From the NCBI GenBank assembly GCA_902406105.1, contig CABPCP010000065.1, positions 1 through 16,003 of the forward strand: a DNA stretch of 16,003 bases, written 5' to 3'. Positions 1 to 7,778 of this stretch are shown here, piece after piece. This stretch comes from an uncultured Mordavella sp. (GTDB lineage: Bacteria; Bacillota; Clostridia; Lachnospirales; Lachnospiraceae). Under the pieces are notes generated by a model. It worked only from the letters and a program-made list of their open reading frames with translations, made no database searches and had not been told where the DNA came from. Made by a program: the position numbers and the translations under genes. Numbering within the stretch: the first letter of the stretch is position 1; every line of letters begins with the position of its first letter.

Positions 1-1
1 G

Positions 2-286
2 GAAGAGTGGGCAAGCCCCGCGAAACTGGAGATCCTGAATGTGATCCATCCATCCGCGCAGGAGGCGGAAGAGACCGGGAAAGCGGTAGAAGAAGAGGAG
101 CCTGTATCGGAGGTCCTTGTGACCATCCAAGAGGGAAAATTCCATCAGGTCAAACGGATGTTTCTGGCAGTGGGGAAAAAAGTGGTGTATCTGAAGCGGC
201 TGTCAATGGGCGGCCTTCGGTTGGATCAGAAGCTGGAGCCTGGACAGTACCGGAGGCTTACAGATGAGGAGATAGAGAAACTATGA
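2..286 (+). CDS. rsuA: 16S rRNA pseudouridine(516) synthase, RsuA family (3' part)
   Basis: C-terminal 94 residues of an RsuA/RluB-family pseudouridine synthase, open to the left edge, so the S4 domain and the catalytic Asp region are outside the window. The visible part includes the segment VLVTIQEGKFHQVKRMF, the conserved RNA-binding strand and helix of this family, then KRLSMGGLRLD and a typical RsuA ending (PGQYRRLTDEEIEKL). Enzymes of this group convert a specific uridine in rRNA to pseudouridine. RsuA acts on U516 of 16S rRNA and is a better fit than RluB because of the short end with no basic tail. A Glu-rich stretch (EEEEP) before the conserved strand is a variable loop. The stop overlaps the next start as ATGA, which suggests coupled translation. 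The family is clear; the exact target site is inferred. Confidence 0.88.
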   Translation, partial: EEWASPAKLEILNVIHPSAQEAEETGKAVEEEEPVSEVLVTIQEGKFHQVKRMFLAVGKKVVYLKRLSMGGLRLDQKLEPGQYRRLTDEEIEKL

Positions 287-963
287 AACATATGCTGGAA
301 AATGTGGACGCGGTAATCTTTGATATGGACGGCACTTTGATCGACTCCATGTGGATCTGGCCGGATATCGACCAAGTGTATTTGGATAGATATGATCTGA
401 CCCAGCCGGAGGATTTCCATCAGGCTATGGAGGGGATGAGTTATCGGGAGGTGGCCCAGTATTTCCTGGATACCTTTCCTTCTCTTCCAAGAACGCGGGA
501 GGAGATCATGGAGGATTGGACCCAGATGGCTTATGAACGGTACATGACTCAGGTTCCTCTGAAGACAGGAGCCGGCGAGTTTATCCAAAGGATGCGTAAG
601 ATGGGGAAGAAAATCGGGATCGCCACCAGCAATGGACGGCGGCTGGTAGACGATACGCTGGAAGCCCTGAAGATCACGGAGCTTTTTGACTCTGTAAGAA
701 CGGCCTGCGAAGTGGCTTCTGGGAAGCCGGCGCCGGATGTCTATCTTCTGGTGGCAAAAGACATGGGGGTGGCGCCGGAGCGCTGCCTGGTCTTTGAAGA
801 CGTTCCCATGGGGATCCTGGCGGGAAAAAACGCAGGTATGAAAGTCTGCGCGGTGGAAGACGATTTCTCGAAACCCCAGGAGAAAAAGAAACGGGAACTT
901 GCTGACTATTATATCCAGGATTATCAGGATATTATCAACGAAACCTACGAGGTATTGAAATGA
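283..963 (+). CDS. HAD-superfamily phosphatase, beta-phosphoglucomutase-like (subfamily IA)
   Basis: A 226-residue cytoplasmic HAD hydrolase with all four motifs in order: motif I FDMDGT with nucleophile Asp14 and acid/base Asp16, motif II Ser116 in ATSNGR, motif III Lys148 in GKPAPDVY, and motif IV Glu172-Asp173 in FEDVPMG. The helical insert between motifs I and II is the C1 cap of the pyrophosphatase/phosphoglucomutase-like group. Such enzymes dephosphorylate small phosphorylated metabolites or isomerise sugar phosphates. The substrate cannot be read from the sequence, and a phosphatase is more likely than a mutase. The start overlaps the rsuA stop (ATGA at 283), and its stop overlaps the ygiQ start in the same way (ATGA at 960), so it is an inner gene of an operon. 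Length is normal and no key residue is missing. Confidence 0.93.
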   Translation: MKHMLENVDAVIFDMDGTLIDSMWIWPDIDQVYLDRYDLTQPEDFHQAMEGMSYREVAQYFLDTFPSLPRTREEIMEDWTQMAYERYMTQVPLKTGAGEFIQRMRKMGKKIGIATSNGRRLVDDTLEALKITELFDSVRTACEVASGKPAPDVYLLVAKDMGVAPERCLVFEDVPMGILAGKNAGMKVCAVEDDFSKPQEKKKRELADYYIQDYQDIINETYEVLK

Positions 964-2867
964 AACAGGACTTTTTGCCTCTGTGCAGGGCTGATATGGA
1001 AGCGCGGGGATGGGACCGGCCGGACTTTGTCTATGTAAGCGGGGATGCCTATGTGGATCATCCTTCCTTTGGGACGGCCATCATTACCCGGCTTTTGGAA
1101 GCCAGGGGCTACCGGGTGGCGGTCCTTTCCCAGCCGGACTGGCGGAAAACAGAGAGCATCACGGAATATGGAAGGCCCCGGCTTGGATTCCTGGTGTCTG
1201 CCGGAAATATGGATTCTATGGTCAATCACTATACCGTGTCCAAAAAGCGGCGGCAAAAGGATGCCTACACGCCGGGAGGGGCTATGGGAAAACGGCCGGA
1301 TTACGCGGCGGTGGTCTATGGGAACCTGATCCGTCAGGCTTACAAGGACGTGCCGGTGATCCTGGGCGGGATCGAGGCCAGCCTGCGGCGTCTGGCCCAC
1401 TATGATTACTGGTCAGACCGGCTGAAACGGTCCGTGCTCTTAGATTCCGGGGCGGATCTGATATCCTATGGAATGGGAGAACATTCGATTCCCGAGATCG
1501 CGGAGGCGCTGGATGCGGGACTGGATGTGAAGGACATTACGTTTGTGCCGGGAACCGTATACCGGACCAAAAGTCTGGACGGAGTCTACGATGCCCAGAT
1601 TCTCCCTTCTTATGAGGATCTGCAGGCGGACAAATTAAACTATGCAAAAAGTTTTTATACCCAGTACAAAAATACTGATCCATTTACCGGGAAACGTCTG
1701 GTGGAGCCATATGGAGAACATCTCTATGTGGTGCAGAATCCCCCGGCCAAACCTTTGACGACTCAGGAGATGGATGATGTTTACAGCTATCCCTATATGC
1801 GGACTTACCATCCTTCTTATGAACCGCTGGGCGGCGTTCCGGCTGTCTCGGAAGTAAAATTCAGTTTGATCAGCAACCGGGGATGTTTTGGGGGATGCAG
1901 CTTCTGTGCACTTACCTTCCATCAGGGAAGGATCATCCAGACCAGAAGCCATGCTTCTTTGCTGGAAGAGGCGGAAGGATTTGCCAAAGATCCGGATTTT
2001 AAAGGATATATCCATGACGTGGGAGGGCCGACCGCTGATTTCAGGCATCCTTCCTGCAAGAAGCAGATGCAACATGGGGTCTGCCCGGACCGGCAGTGTC
2101 TGTTCCCGAAGCCCTGCCCGAATTTAAAGGCGGATCACAGGGACTATGTTTCCCTTCTGCGGAAGCTTCGAAAACTTCCCCATGTAAAGAAAGTATTTAT
2201 ACGTTCCGGCATCCGGTTTGACTATGTATTGGCTGACCCGGAAGATACCTTTCTCAAAGAACTGTGCCAATATCATGTCAGCGGCCAGTTGAAAGTCGCC
2301 CCGGAACATGTGTCGGATTGGGTGCTCACCCGGATGGGGAAACCGGAGAACCGGGTGTATCAGGAGTTTGTGCGGCGTTACCGCAAGATGAATCAAAGGC
2401 TGGGCAAGGATCAGTATCTGGTGCCTTATCTGATGTCCTCCCATCCCGGATCCACCCTGAAAGAAGCGGTAGAACTGGCGGAATACTTAAGAGATCTGGG
2501 GTATATGCCGGAGCAGGTGCAGGATTTTTATCCTACGCCGTCCACCCTTTCCACCTGTATGTATTATACAGGGGTAGATCCCAGGGACATGAAACCGGTC
2601 TATGTACCAAAGAATCCTCATGAAAAAGCCATGCAGAGGGCGCTGATTCAGTATCGGGACCCGAAGAATTATGAGCTGGTCCGGGAAGCCCTTGAGAAGG
2701 CAGGACGGACCGATCTGATCGGATATGGGAAAGGCTGTCTGATCCGGCCCAAAGGGAAGGAACTTATTCAGGGGAAGGAGGCCTTCTTGCAGAGCCGGAA
2801 AGACAGGAAGCCAAATAGGAAGAAAAAGACCATCCGAAATATCCATAAGAAGAAAGCGGGGAGATGA
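960..2867 (+). CDS. ygiQ: YgiQ family radical SAM protein
   Basis: A 635-residue protein of the YgiQ (UPF0313) family. The N-terminal third is the family-specific domain, beginning with RPDFVYVSGDAYVDHPSFG. The radical SAM core has its CX3CX2C cluster at Cys309, Cys313 and Cys316 (GCFGGCSFC), which binds a 4Fe-4S cluster and SAM. A second Cys-rich stretch at Cys366, Cys375, Cys380 and Cys386 (pattern C-x8-C-x4-C-x5-C) is typical of YgiQ and may hold another metal site. The protein ends in a Lys/Arg-rich tail (about residues 614-635), common in this family and suggestive of nucleic acid or ribosome contact. The family's reaction is not established, so no substrate is given. Translation is probably coupled to the HAD gene upstream. 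Length is usual for the family and the reading frame is intact. Confidence 0.95.
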   Translation: MKQDFLPLCRADMEARGWDRPDFVYVSGDAYVDHPSFGTAIITRLLEARGYRVAVLSQPDWRKTESITEYGRPRLGFLVSAGNMDSMVNHYTVSKKRRQKDAYTPGGAMGKRPDYAAVVYGNLIRQAYKDVPVILGGIEASLRRLAHYDYWSDRLKRSVLLDSGADLISYGMGEHSIPEIAEALDAGLDVKDITFVPGTVYRTKSLDGVYDAQILPSYEDLQADKLNYAKSFYTQYKNTDPFTGKRLVEPYGEHLYVVQNPPAKPLTTQEMDDVYSYPYMRTYHPSYEPLGGVPAVSEVKFSLISNRGCFGGCSFCALTFHQGRIIQTRSHASLLEEAEGFAKDPDFKGYIHDVGGPTADFRHPSCKKQMQHGVCPDRQCLFPKPCPNLKADHRDYVSLLRKLRKLPHVKKVFIRSGIRFDYVLADPEDTFLKELCQYHVSGQLKVAPEHVSDWVLTRMGKPENRVYQEFVRRYRKMNQRLGKDQYLVPYLMSSHPGSTLKEAVELAEYLRDLGYMPEQVQDFYPTPSTLSTCMYYTGVDPRDMKPVYVPKNPHEKAMQRALIQYRDPKNYELVREALEKAGRTDLIGYGKGCLIRPKGKELIQGKEAFLQSRKDRKPNRKKKTIRNIHKKKAGR

Positions 2868-2872
2868 TGACC

Positions 2873-3694
2873 ATGAGAATCGCAGTTGTTACGGGAGCCT
2901 CCTCCGGGCTTGGCAGAGAGTTTGTCCGGCAGATTCCACGGCTTTACCGGAATCTGGATGAACTGTGGGTGGTGGCCAGAAGGACCCAGAGGCTGAAAGA
3001 ACTGGAAGGAGAAGTTTCGATTCCTTTGAGGATCTTCGATGGAGATCTGCAGAGGGATTATATCTATGAGCGGATCGAGAGAGAATTGTCCAGGCATACC
3101 CCGGATATCCGGATGCTGGTCAACGGGGCGGGATACGGAAAAGTAGGCGACATGGCAGGAACTGCCTGGCAGGAGAAAGAGGACCGATGGGAAGAAAAGG
3201 TTCAGGCAGAGCGCAGGGAACAGCTGGGCCAGATCGATATAAACTGCCGGGCATTGACGCGGATGATCCAGATCTGCCTTCCTTATCAGGGGAAGGGAAG
3301 CCGGATCTTAAATATCGCCTCGGCGGCGGCATTCGCGCCTCAGCCTGGATTTGCCGTCTATGCGGCCGCCAAGGCTTATGTCTACCGGCTTTCTCTGGCT
3401 CTTGGAGAAGAATTGAAAGAGCGGAGGATCTCCGTTACCGTCCTTTGTCCGGGTCCGGTAGATACGGAATTTTTTGACCGGTCAGGCGTTCTTCCCGGAA
3501 GCCTGCGAAAGGCGGCAAAAGCCGCGGCGGAAGACGTGGTAAGACAGGGGCTTTTGGACGGAGTCCGAAGGAAATCGGTTTCCACCTACGGCGTCTGGAT
3601 GAAGGCGGCCCGTATCGGGGCGAAACTGGTTCCGGGCCGGCTGTGCGCGGCATTTTTAAAAACCATAAATCAGTCAGGAGCAAAAGAAGAATGA
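2873..3694 (+). CDS. Short-chain dehydrogenase/reductase (SDR) family protein
   Basis: A 273-residue classical SDR with a Rossmann fold. It shows the nucleotide-binding motif TGASSGLG (residues 7-14), NGAG at 84-87 where most members have NNAG, catalytic Ser150 in NIASAAA, and the YxxxK pair Tyr163/Lys167 in YAAAK. The post-catalytic PGPVDTEF is also present. It should reduce or oxidise a carbonyl/hydroxyl with NAD(P)H; the substrate is unknown. Three ATGs occur at 2864, 2867 and 2873. I chose 2873 because GGGGAG (2858-2863) then sits 9 nt upstream and the protein opens directly with the first beta strand (MRIAVVTG). The 2864 start would overlap ygiQ by ATGA but leaves no spacer. A charged insert at about residues 100-118 precedes the helix leading to the active site. 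Confidence 0.92.
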   Translation: MRIAVVTGASSGLGREFVRQIPRLYRNLDELWVVARRTQRLKELEGEVSIPLRIFDGDLQRDYIYERIERELSRHTPDIRMLVNGAGYGKVGDMAGTAWQEKEDRWEEKVQAERREQLGQIDINCRALTRMIQICLPYQGKGSRILNIASAAAFAPQPGFAVYAAAKAYVYRLSLALGEELKERRISVTVLCPGPVDTEFFDRSGVLPGSLRKAAKAAAEDVVRQGLLDGVRRKSVSTYGVWMKAARIGAKLVPGRLCAAFLKTINQSGAKEE

Positions 3695-4266
3695 AGATTG
3701 AAAAAGGACAGCCAGGATATATTAAATCACAGAAGACCAAGTACCTGATCTGGGCGATCGGAGAATTTGCTATCGTGATCGCTCTCGTAGTGCTGGGATA
3801 TATACAGACCGGGTCAAAACTGAATCTATTTACGGTAGCGGCGGTGGTGTGCTGCCTGCCGGCGGCTAAGATGCTGGTAGAGTTTATCACCATGGCGCCC
3901 AATCAAAGTATAGAGCCGGAGAAATTCGAGGAGATCCAGGAAAAAGCCGCTCTGCTCACCAAAGTCTATGATACGATCCTAACCGGCAACGATAAAGTCA
4001 TGCCGGTGGATGCGTTTGTGATCTCCGGGCACACCGTCTGCGGATATACCAAAAGCCCTAAGACGGACGAGGTGAAGGCGGCCAGATATGTAAAGGAAAT
4101 GCTTCAGAAAAATAAGTGTGAGAAAGTAACCGTCAAGATCTTCCACGATTACACAGCCTTTATTACCAGGGTGGAAGGAATGAACAATATCGCCTCTGTG
4201 GATCAGCCGGAGAACCGCAAGAGAGAGCGCAAGATCAGAAGACTGATCTTAAGTACATCGATGTAA
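3691..4266 (+). CDS. Conserved hypothetical membrane protein, two predicted TM helices
   Basis: A 191-residue protein I do not recognise as a named family. Near the N-terminus are two hydrophobic segments, about residues 19-38 and 46-66, joined by a short polar loop, so it is probably anchored in the membrane with both ends on the same side. The remaining 125 residues are soluble and mixed in charge, ending in a very basic stretch (RKRERKIRRL). There is no signal peptide cleavage site, Cys motif or catalytic signature I can identify. The start at 3691 is chosen because AGGAG (3676-3680) lies 10 nt upstream and the ATG overlaps the SDR stop as ATGA. An in-frame ATG at 3643 would sit well inside the SDR gene. 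Its operon position suggests cotranscription with its neighbours, but no function follows. Confidence 0.8.
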   Translation: MKIEKGQPGYIKSQKTKYLIWAIGEFAIVIALVVLGYIQTGSKLNLFTVAAVVCCLPAAKMLVEFITMAPNQSIEPEKFEEIQEKAALLTKVYDTILTGNDKVMPVDAFVISGHTVCGYTKSPKTDEVKAARYVKEMLQKNKCEKVTVKIFHDYTAFITRVEGMNNIASVDQPENRKRERKIRRLILSTSM

Positions 4267-4270
4267 GCCT

Positions 4271-5287
4271 ATGATAGAAATTACGATCAAAGAAAACGAA
4301 GCGGGACAGCGTCTGGATAAATTTCTAAAGAAATATCTGTCTCAGGCTCCGGGAAGTTTTCTCTATAAAATGCTGCGAAAAAAGAATATCGTGCTGAATG
4401 GAAAGAAAGCCTCCGGAAGCGAGAAGCTGGAAACTGGAGACCAGGTGAAATTCTTCCTGGCCCAAGAGACGATGGAAAAATTCCGGGGAATTTCAGAAGC
4501 CCTTCCGGCAGAAGAAGGATTTCCGGGAAAACATCCAGAGATCCTTTATGAAGACGCCCATGTCCTGTTTTTGAACAAACCTTCCGGAATGCTGTCCCAG
4601 CGGGCCAGGAAAGAAGATCTGTCGGCGGTGGAATTTGTGAGATGGTACCTTCGTAAGAGCGGCCAGTTGGGAGAGGAAGAGCTGCGGGCGTTCCAGCCTG
4701 CCGTCTGCAACCGCCTGGACCGCAATACCAGCGGGATCATTGGAGCAGGGAAAACTCTGGCTGGGCTCCAGGAGTTGACAGAACTATTCAGAAAGCGTAG
4801 TATTAAAAAATACTACTTATGTTTCGCGAAGGGTTCTATTTCAAAACAGGCCTATATCAGAGGGTACCTGACCAAGGATGAGAGGAACAATAAGGTCCGT
4901 ATCCTGGCCAAAGAACAGGAGGGAGCGCTTCCCATTGAGACGGAGTACACGCCGCTGGCGGTAAGTCGGGAAATGACACTTCTCAAGGTACACTTGATCA
5001 CTGGGCGGAGTCATCAGATCCGGGCCCATCTGGCGGGAGAAGGCCACCCCATCCTGGGCGACTATAAGTATGGGGACCGAAGGTGGAATGAGGGATATAA
5101 AAAAGCTTACGGGATCAAAGACCAGCTTCTCCACGCCTACCAGCTCCAGATGCCGGTACTTACAGGGCCTTTGGAAAGATTATCCCAAGAGACAGTGACA
5201 GCGCCTGTCCCGGAGGAATTTGCAAGACTGATAAAGGAGACAAAATGGGAACGTGGAATTCAAGAGGCCTTAGAGGTTCTACATTAG
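4271..5287 (+). CDS. RluA family pseudouridine synthase with N-terminal S4 domain
   Basis: A 338-residue RNA pseudouridine synthase. Residues 1-60 form an S4 RNA-binding domain (GQRLDKFLKKYL...NIVLNGKKA). The catalytic domain follows, with LFLNKPSGML near residue 100 and the RluA active-site motif NRLDRNTSG, in which Asp150 is the catalytic aspartate. The later segment LITGRSHQIRAHLA is the conserved RNA-contacting strand and helix. Members modify 23S rRNA (RluC/RluD types) or tRNA; the exact target cannot be assigned here. It starts 4 nt after the upstream stop with only a weak Shine-Dalgarno, so it may rely on coupled translation. Its last 43 nt overlap recU in another frame. Together with the rsuA gene at the left edge it makes two rRNA-modifying enzymes in one gene run. 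Confidence 0.93.
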   Translation: MIEITIKENEAGQRLDKFLKKYLSQAPGSFLYKMLRKKNIVLNGKKASGSEKLETGDQVKFFLAQETMEKFRGISEALPAEEGFPGKHPEILYEDAHVLFLNKPSGMLSQRARKEDLSAVEFVRWYLRKSGQLGEEELRAFQPAVCNRLDRNTSGIIGAGKTLAGLQELTELFRKRSIKKYYLCFAKGSISKQAYIRGYLTKDERNNKVRILAKEQEGALPIETEYTPLAVSREMTLLKVHLITGRSHQIRAHLAGEGHPILGDYKYGDRRWNEGYKKAYGIKDQLLHAYQLQMPVLTGPLERLSQETVTAPVPEEFARLIKETKWERGIQEALEVLH

Positions 5288-5793
5288 AAGATATGATCAA
5301 CCGGACCAATGAGCGGTACCAGGAGAAGGGACTGGCGCTGATCCAGAAGATCCCCACCCCCATTACTCCGGTGAAGATCGACAAGGAGCATCGCCATATT
5401 ACGCTGGCTTATTTTGACCAGCGCAGTACGGTAGACTATATTGGGGCGGTCCAGGGCCTGCCGGTCTGTTTTGATGCCAAAGAATGTGTGGCCGATACCT
5501 TTCCGCTGCAGAATATCCATGCCCATCAGGTGCGGTTTATGGGCGGGTTTGAGAAACAGGGGGGGATCGCCTTCCTCATCATCTATTATTCGGCCCGCAA
5601 TATCTTATACTATATGCGTTATCAGGAAGTCTTGTCTTTCTGGGAAAGAGGAGCTTCGGGAGGACGGAAAAGCTTCCGGTATGAGGAGTTGGACCCTAGG
5701 TTTTTCATGGAAGTAAAGAAGGGATGCTATGTGCCCTATCTGGATGCGATAAACCAGGATCTGGAGCTGCGAGGGGAACTTGACAAGGACTAA
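5245..5793 (+). CDS. recU: Holliday junction resolvase RecU
   Basis: A 182-residue RecU, the Holliday junction resolvase of Firmicutes, which cuts four-way junctions during recombinational repair and chromosome segregation. It opens with the family hallmark NSRGLRG...EDMINRTN (Glu15), then IPTPITPVKI, DYIG with Asp64, and FDAKE with Asp77 and Lys79, followed by FPLQNIHAHQ and FEKQGGIAF. In Bacillus subtilis RecU the second acidic catalytic position is Glu in an ExK motif; here it is Asp, which should still bind metal. The start is supported by AAGGAGA at 5234-5240. The gene begins 43 nt before the RluA-family stop and is the last gene of this run. Its final codons (CTTGACAAGGAC) contain the -35 box of the histidine operon promoter. 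B. subtilis recU neighbours a penicillin-binding protein gene, which is not seen here. Confidence 0.95.
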   Translation: MGTWNSRGLRGSTLEDMINRTNERYQEKGLALIQKIPTPITPVKIDKEHRHITLAYFDQRSTVDYIGAVQGLPVCFDAKECVADTFPLQNIHAHQVRFMGGFEKQGGIAFLIIYYSARNILYYMRYQEVLSFWERGASGGRKSFRYEELDPRFFMEVKKGCYVPYLDAINQDLELRGELDKD

Positions 5794-5808
5794 AAAAATC
5801 CGTATAAT
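5780..5808 (+). promoter_or_regulatory. Sigma-A promoter of the histidine operon
   Basis: A perfect housekeeping consensus: TTGACA at 5780-5785, a 17-nt spacer, and TATAAT at 5803-5808. Transcription should start near 5815, giving a leader of roughly 54 nt before hisZ. The -35 box lies inside the last codons of recU and the -10 box just after its stop. There is no terminator between recU and hisZ, so read-through from upstream is also possible. The leader is too short for a T-box or a histidine attenuator. Confidence 0.85.
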
Positions 5809-5840
5809 TCAAGATGCTTTTGTGTGTTACCATACTAAAG

Positions 5841-5864
5841 CGCAGAGGATCTGCGAACAGGAGG
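5841..5864 (+). promoter_or_regulatory. Leader inverted repeat and ribosome binding site of hisZ
   Basis: CGCAGA (5841-5846), GGA, then TCTGCG (5850-5855) form a perfect 6-bp inverted repeat with a 3-nt centre in the short his leader. Three bases later comes a strong ribosome binding site, AGGAGG (5859-5864), 4 nt before the hisZ ATG. There is no T-tract, so this is not a terminator. It could be an mRNA hairpin affecting hisZ translation or an operator just downstream of the transcription start; the sequence alone does not decide. Confidence 0.5.
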
Positions 5865-5868
5865 ACTT

Positions 5869-7122
5869 ATGAAGAAATTACTGCATACTCCGGAGGGAGT
5901 CCGGGATATCTACAATGTGGAATGTGGAAAGAAACTGGCTTTGGAGGGAAGGATCAAAAAAACCTTCCATCTCTATGGCTACCACGATATCCAGACCCCA
6001 ACGTTTGAATATTTTGATGTGTTCCGCAAGGAGATCGGGACCATTCTATCGAAAGATCTTTATAAATTCTTTGATAAAGAGGGAAATACTCTGGCGCTGC
6101 GGCCGGATATCACGCCGTCCATAGCCAGGGCCGCAGCCACGCTGTTCGGCGATGAGCAGCTTCCCATCCGGCTGTGCTATACAGGGAATACCTTTATCAA
6201 CCACTCCAGTTACCAGGGAAGACTTCGGGAAGTGACCCAGATGGGAGCGGAATTTATCGGCGACGGTTCTGTGGACGCGGATGCGGAGATGCTGGCGCTG
6301 GTGATCGAGGCCATGCTGACCATCGGTTTGAAAGAATTCCAACTGAGCGTGGGAAATGTAGATTTCTTCCGCAGCCTGATCGAGGACGCCTGCCTGGACG
6401 AAGAGGCTCAGGAGCGGGTGATCGAGCTGATCAATAATAAGAATTATTTTGGAGTAGAAGAATATCTGGACAGCATCCAGGTGAAACGCAGTTCCAGGGA
6501 AGCGTTTGTTTCTCTAGGGGAACTGGTAGGCGGCGTGGAAGTGCTTTCCCGCGCCAAGGATATCGCGCCCAATTCCTCCGGGATCATGGCGGTCAAACGG
6601 ATGGAGCGAATCTACAACATCCTGAAGCTTTACGGGGTGGAGAAGTTTGTCACCTTTGATCTGGGCATGACGGGAAATTACGGGTATTACACAGGGATCA
6701 TTTTCCGGGGCTATACTTACGGAACCGGAGACGCCATCGTAAAAGGCGGCCGTTACGATCACCTGTTGGAGAAATTTGGGAAGAAATCACCCTCTATCGG
6801 ATTCGCCATCGTGATCGACGAGCTGATGAACGCTATGATGCGGCAGAAACTGCGGATCGTCTATACCAGGAAAAACAACATCATTCTCTATGATGAGGGA
6901 AGAGAAGCCAGCGCCATCGCGTTGGCCAAGGATTTCCGGCATAAGGCCAAGAATACGGAGTTGCTGCGCAAAGAAAAGGACCGGCTTCTGGAAGAGTATG
7001 TAGAATATGGGAAAGAGTATTACGCCGGCAATCTGATCTATATCAAGAAGTCGGGAGAGATCACCATGATCAACCTGGTAAGCGGGGAGCAGAAAGTGAT
7101 CGAGAACAACAGAACGGAGTAG
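5869..7122 (+). CDS. hisZ: ATP phosphoribosyltransferase regulatory subunit HisZ
   Basis: A 417-residue paralogue of histidyl-tRNA synthetase that serves as the regulatory subunit of short-form HisG and is needed for its activity and its feedback inhibition by histidine. It starts with TPEGVRDIYN, characteristic of HisZ, followed by class II synthetase core elements: LRPDITPSIAR and the motif 2 region GNTFINHSSYQGRLREVTQ. In true HisRS motif 2 reads FRxE; here it is FINH, so the ATP-binding arginine is missing, as expected for a non-aminoacylating protein. A later element, GGRYDHLLEKFGKKSPSIGFAI (about residues 293-314), matches motif 3. The C-terminal 110 residues do not form a recognisable HisRS anticodon domain. 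It is the first gene of the operon, with AGGAGG 4 nt before the ATG, and hisG begins 4 nt after its stop. Confidence 0.95.
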   Translation: MKKLLHTPEGVRDIYNVECGKKLALEGRIKKTFHLYGYHDIQTPTFEYFDVFRKEIGTILSKDLYKFFDKEGNTLALRPDITPSIARAAATLFGDEQLPIRLCYTGNTFINHSSYQGRLREVTQMGAEFIGDGSVDADAEMLALVIEAMLTIGLKEFQLSVGNVDFFRSLIEDACLDEEAQERVIELINNKNYFGVEEYLDSIQVKRSSREAFVSLGELVGGVEVLSRAKDIAPNSSGIMAVKRMERIYNILKLYGVEKFVTFDLGMTGNYGYYTGIIFRGYTYGTGDAIVKGGRYDHLLEKFGKKSPSIGFAIVIDELMNAMMRQKLRIVYTRKNNIILYDEGREASAIALAKDFRHKAKNTELLRKEKDRLLEEYVEYGKEYYAGNLIYIKKSGEITMINLVSGEQKVIENNRTE

Positions 7123-7126
7123 AATT

Positions 7127-7762
7127 ATGAGATATCTGACATTTGCACTGGGGAAAGGGCGCCTGGCGAAACAGACGCTGGAACTGTTTGAGAAGATCGG
7201 GATCACCTGCGAAGAGATGAAGGAGCCGGATTCCCGGAAGCTGATCTTTACCAACGAAGAACTGGGTCTTCGGTTCTTCCTGGCCAAAGGGCCGGATGTT
7301 CCCACGTATGTGGAGTACGGCGCTGCGGACATAGGGGTCGTGGGCAAGGATACGATCCTGGAAGAAGGCCGGAAAGTCCATGAGGTCCTGGACTTAGGTT
7401 ATGGGAAATGTACCATGTGTGTCTGCGGCAAGAAGGAAGCGGCGCCGCTTTTGCAGCACCATGAATTGATCCGGGTGGCGACCAAATATCCCAATATCGC
7501 CAAAGACTACTTCTACAATACCAAACATCAGACGGTGGAGATCATCAAATTAAACGGCTCTATTGAGCTTGCTCCCATCGTGGGGCTTTCCGAGGTGATC
7601 GTGGATATTGTGGAGACCGGTTCTACATTAAAAGAGAACGGTTTGGAAGTGCTGGAAGAGGTGTGTCCGCTGTCTGCCAGAATGATCGTTAATCCAGTCA
7701 GTATGCGGATGGAAAGTGAACGGATCCAGCAGCTTTTGATGAAACTGCGGACACAGATATAA
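7127..7762 (+). CDS. hisG: ATP phosphoribosyltransferase catalytic subunit HisG (short form)
   Basis: A 211-residue short-form HisG. It joins ATP and PRPP to give phosphoribosyl-ATP, the committed first step of histidine synthesis. The N-terminus LTFALGKGRLAKQTLELFEKIGI is diagnostic, followed by ADIGVVGKDTILEE and the PRPP-binding loop DIVETGSTLKENG beginning at Asp160. The long form (about 290 residues) carries an extra C-terminal histidine-binding domain; this protein ends right after the catalytic core. It therefore depends on HisZ, encoded immediately upstream, for feedback control. The two are expected to form a hetero-octamer in the cytoplasm, as in other HisZ/HisG systems. GGAG at 7116-7119, inside the end of hisZ, gives a 7-nt spacing to the ATG. 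Confidence 0.97.
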   Translation: MRYLTFALGKGRLAKQTLELFEKIGITCEEMKEPDSRKLIFTNEELGLRFFLAKGPDVPTYVEYGAADIGVVGKDTILEEGRKVHEVLDLGYGKCTMCVCGKKEAAPLLQHHELIRVATKYPNIAKDYFYNTKHQTVEIIKLNGSIELAPIVGLSEVIVDIVETGSTLKENGLEVLEEVCPLSARMIVNPVSMRMESERIQQLLMKLRTQI

Positions 7763-7778
7763 AAAGGAGAGAGATGCC

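Noticed and set aside
3643..3690. Earlier ATG for the two-helix membrane protein
   Set aside because: It lies deep in the SDR gene without a ribosome binding site, whereas 3691 has AGGAG at proper spacing and the ATGA overlap.
4797..4816. Perfect 8-bp inverted repeat GTAGTATT-AAAA-AATACTAC
   Set aside because: It lies inside the RluA-family gene and encodes an ordinary RSIKKYYL segment of the family. There is no T-tract or gene boundary, so it is most likely chance within coding sequence.
5794..5868. Possible T-box or histidine attenuator upstream of hisZ
   Set aside because: The leader from the predicted start is only about 54 nt, has no run of His codons, no T-box core sequence and no terminator hairpin.
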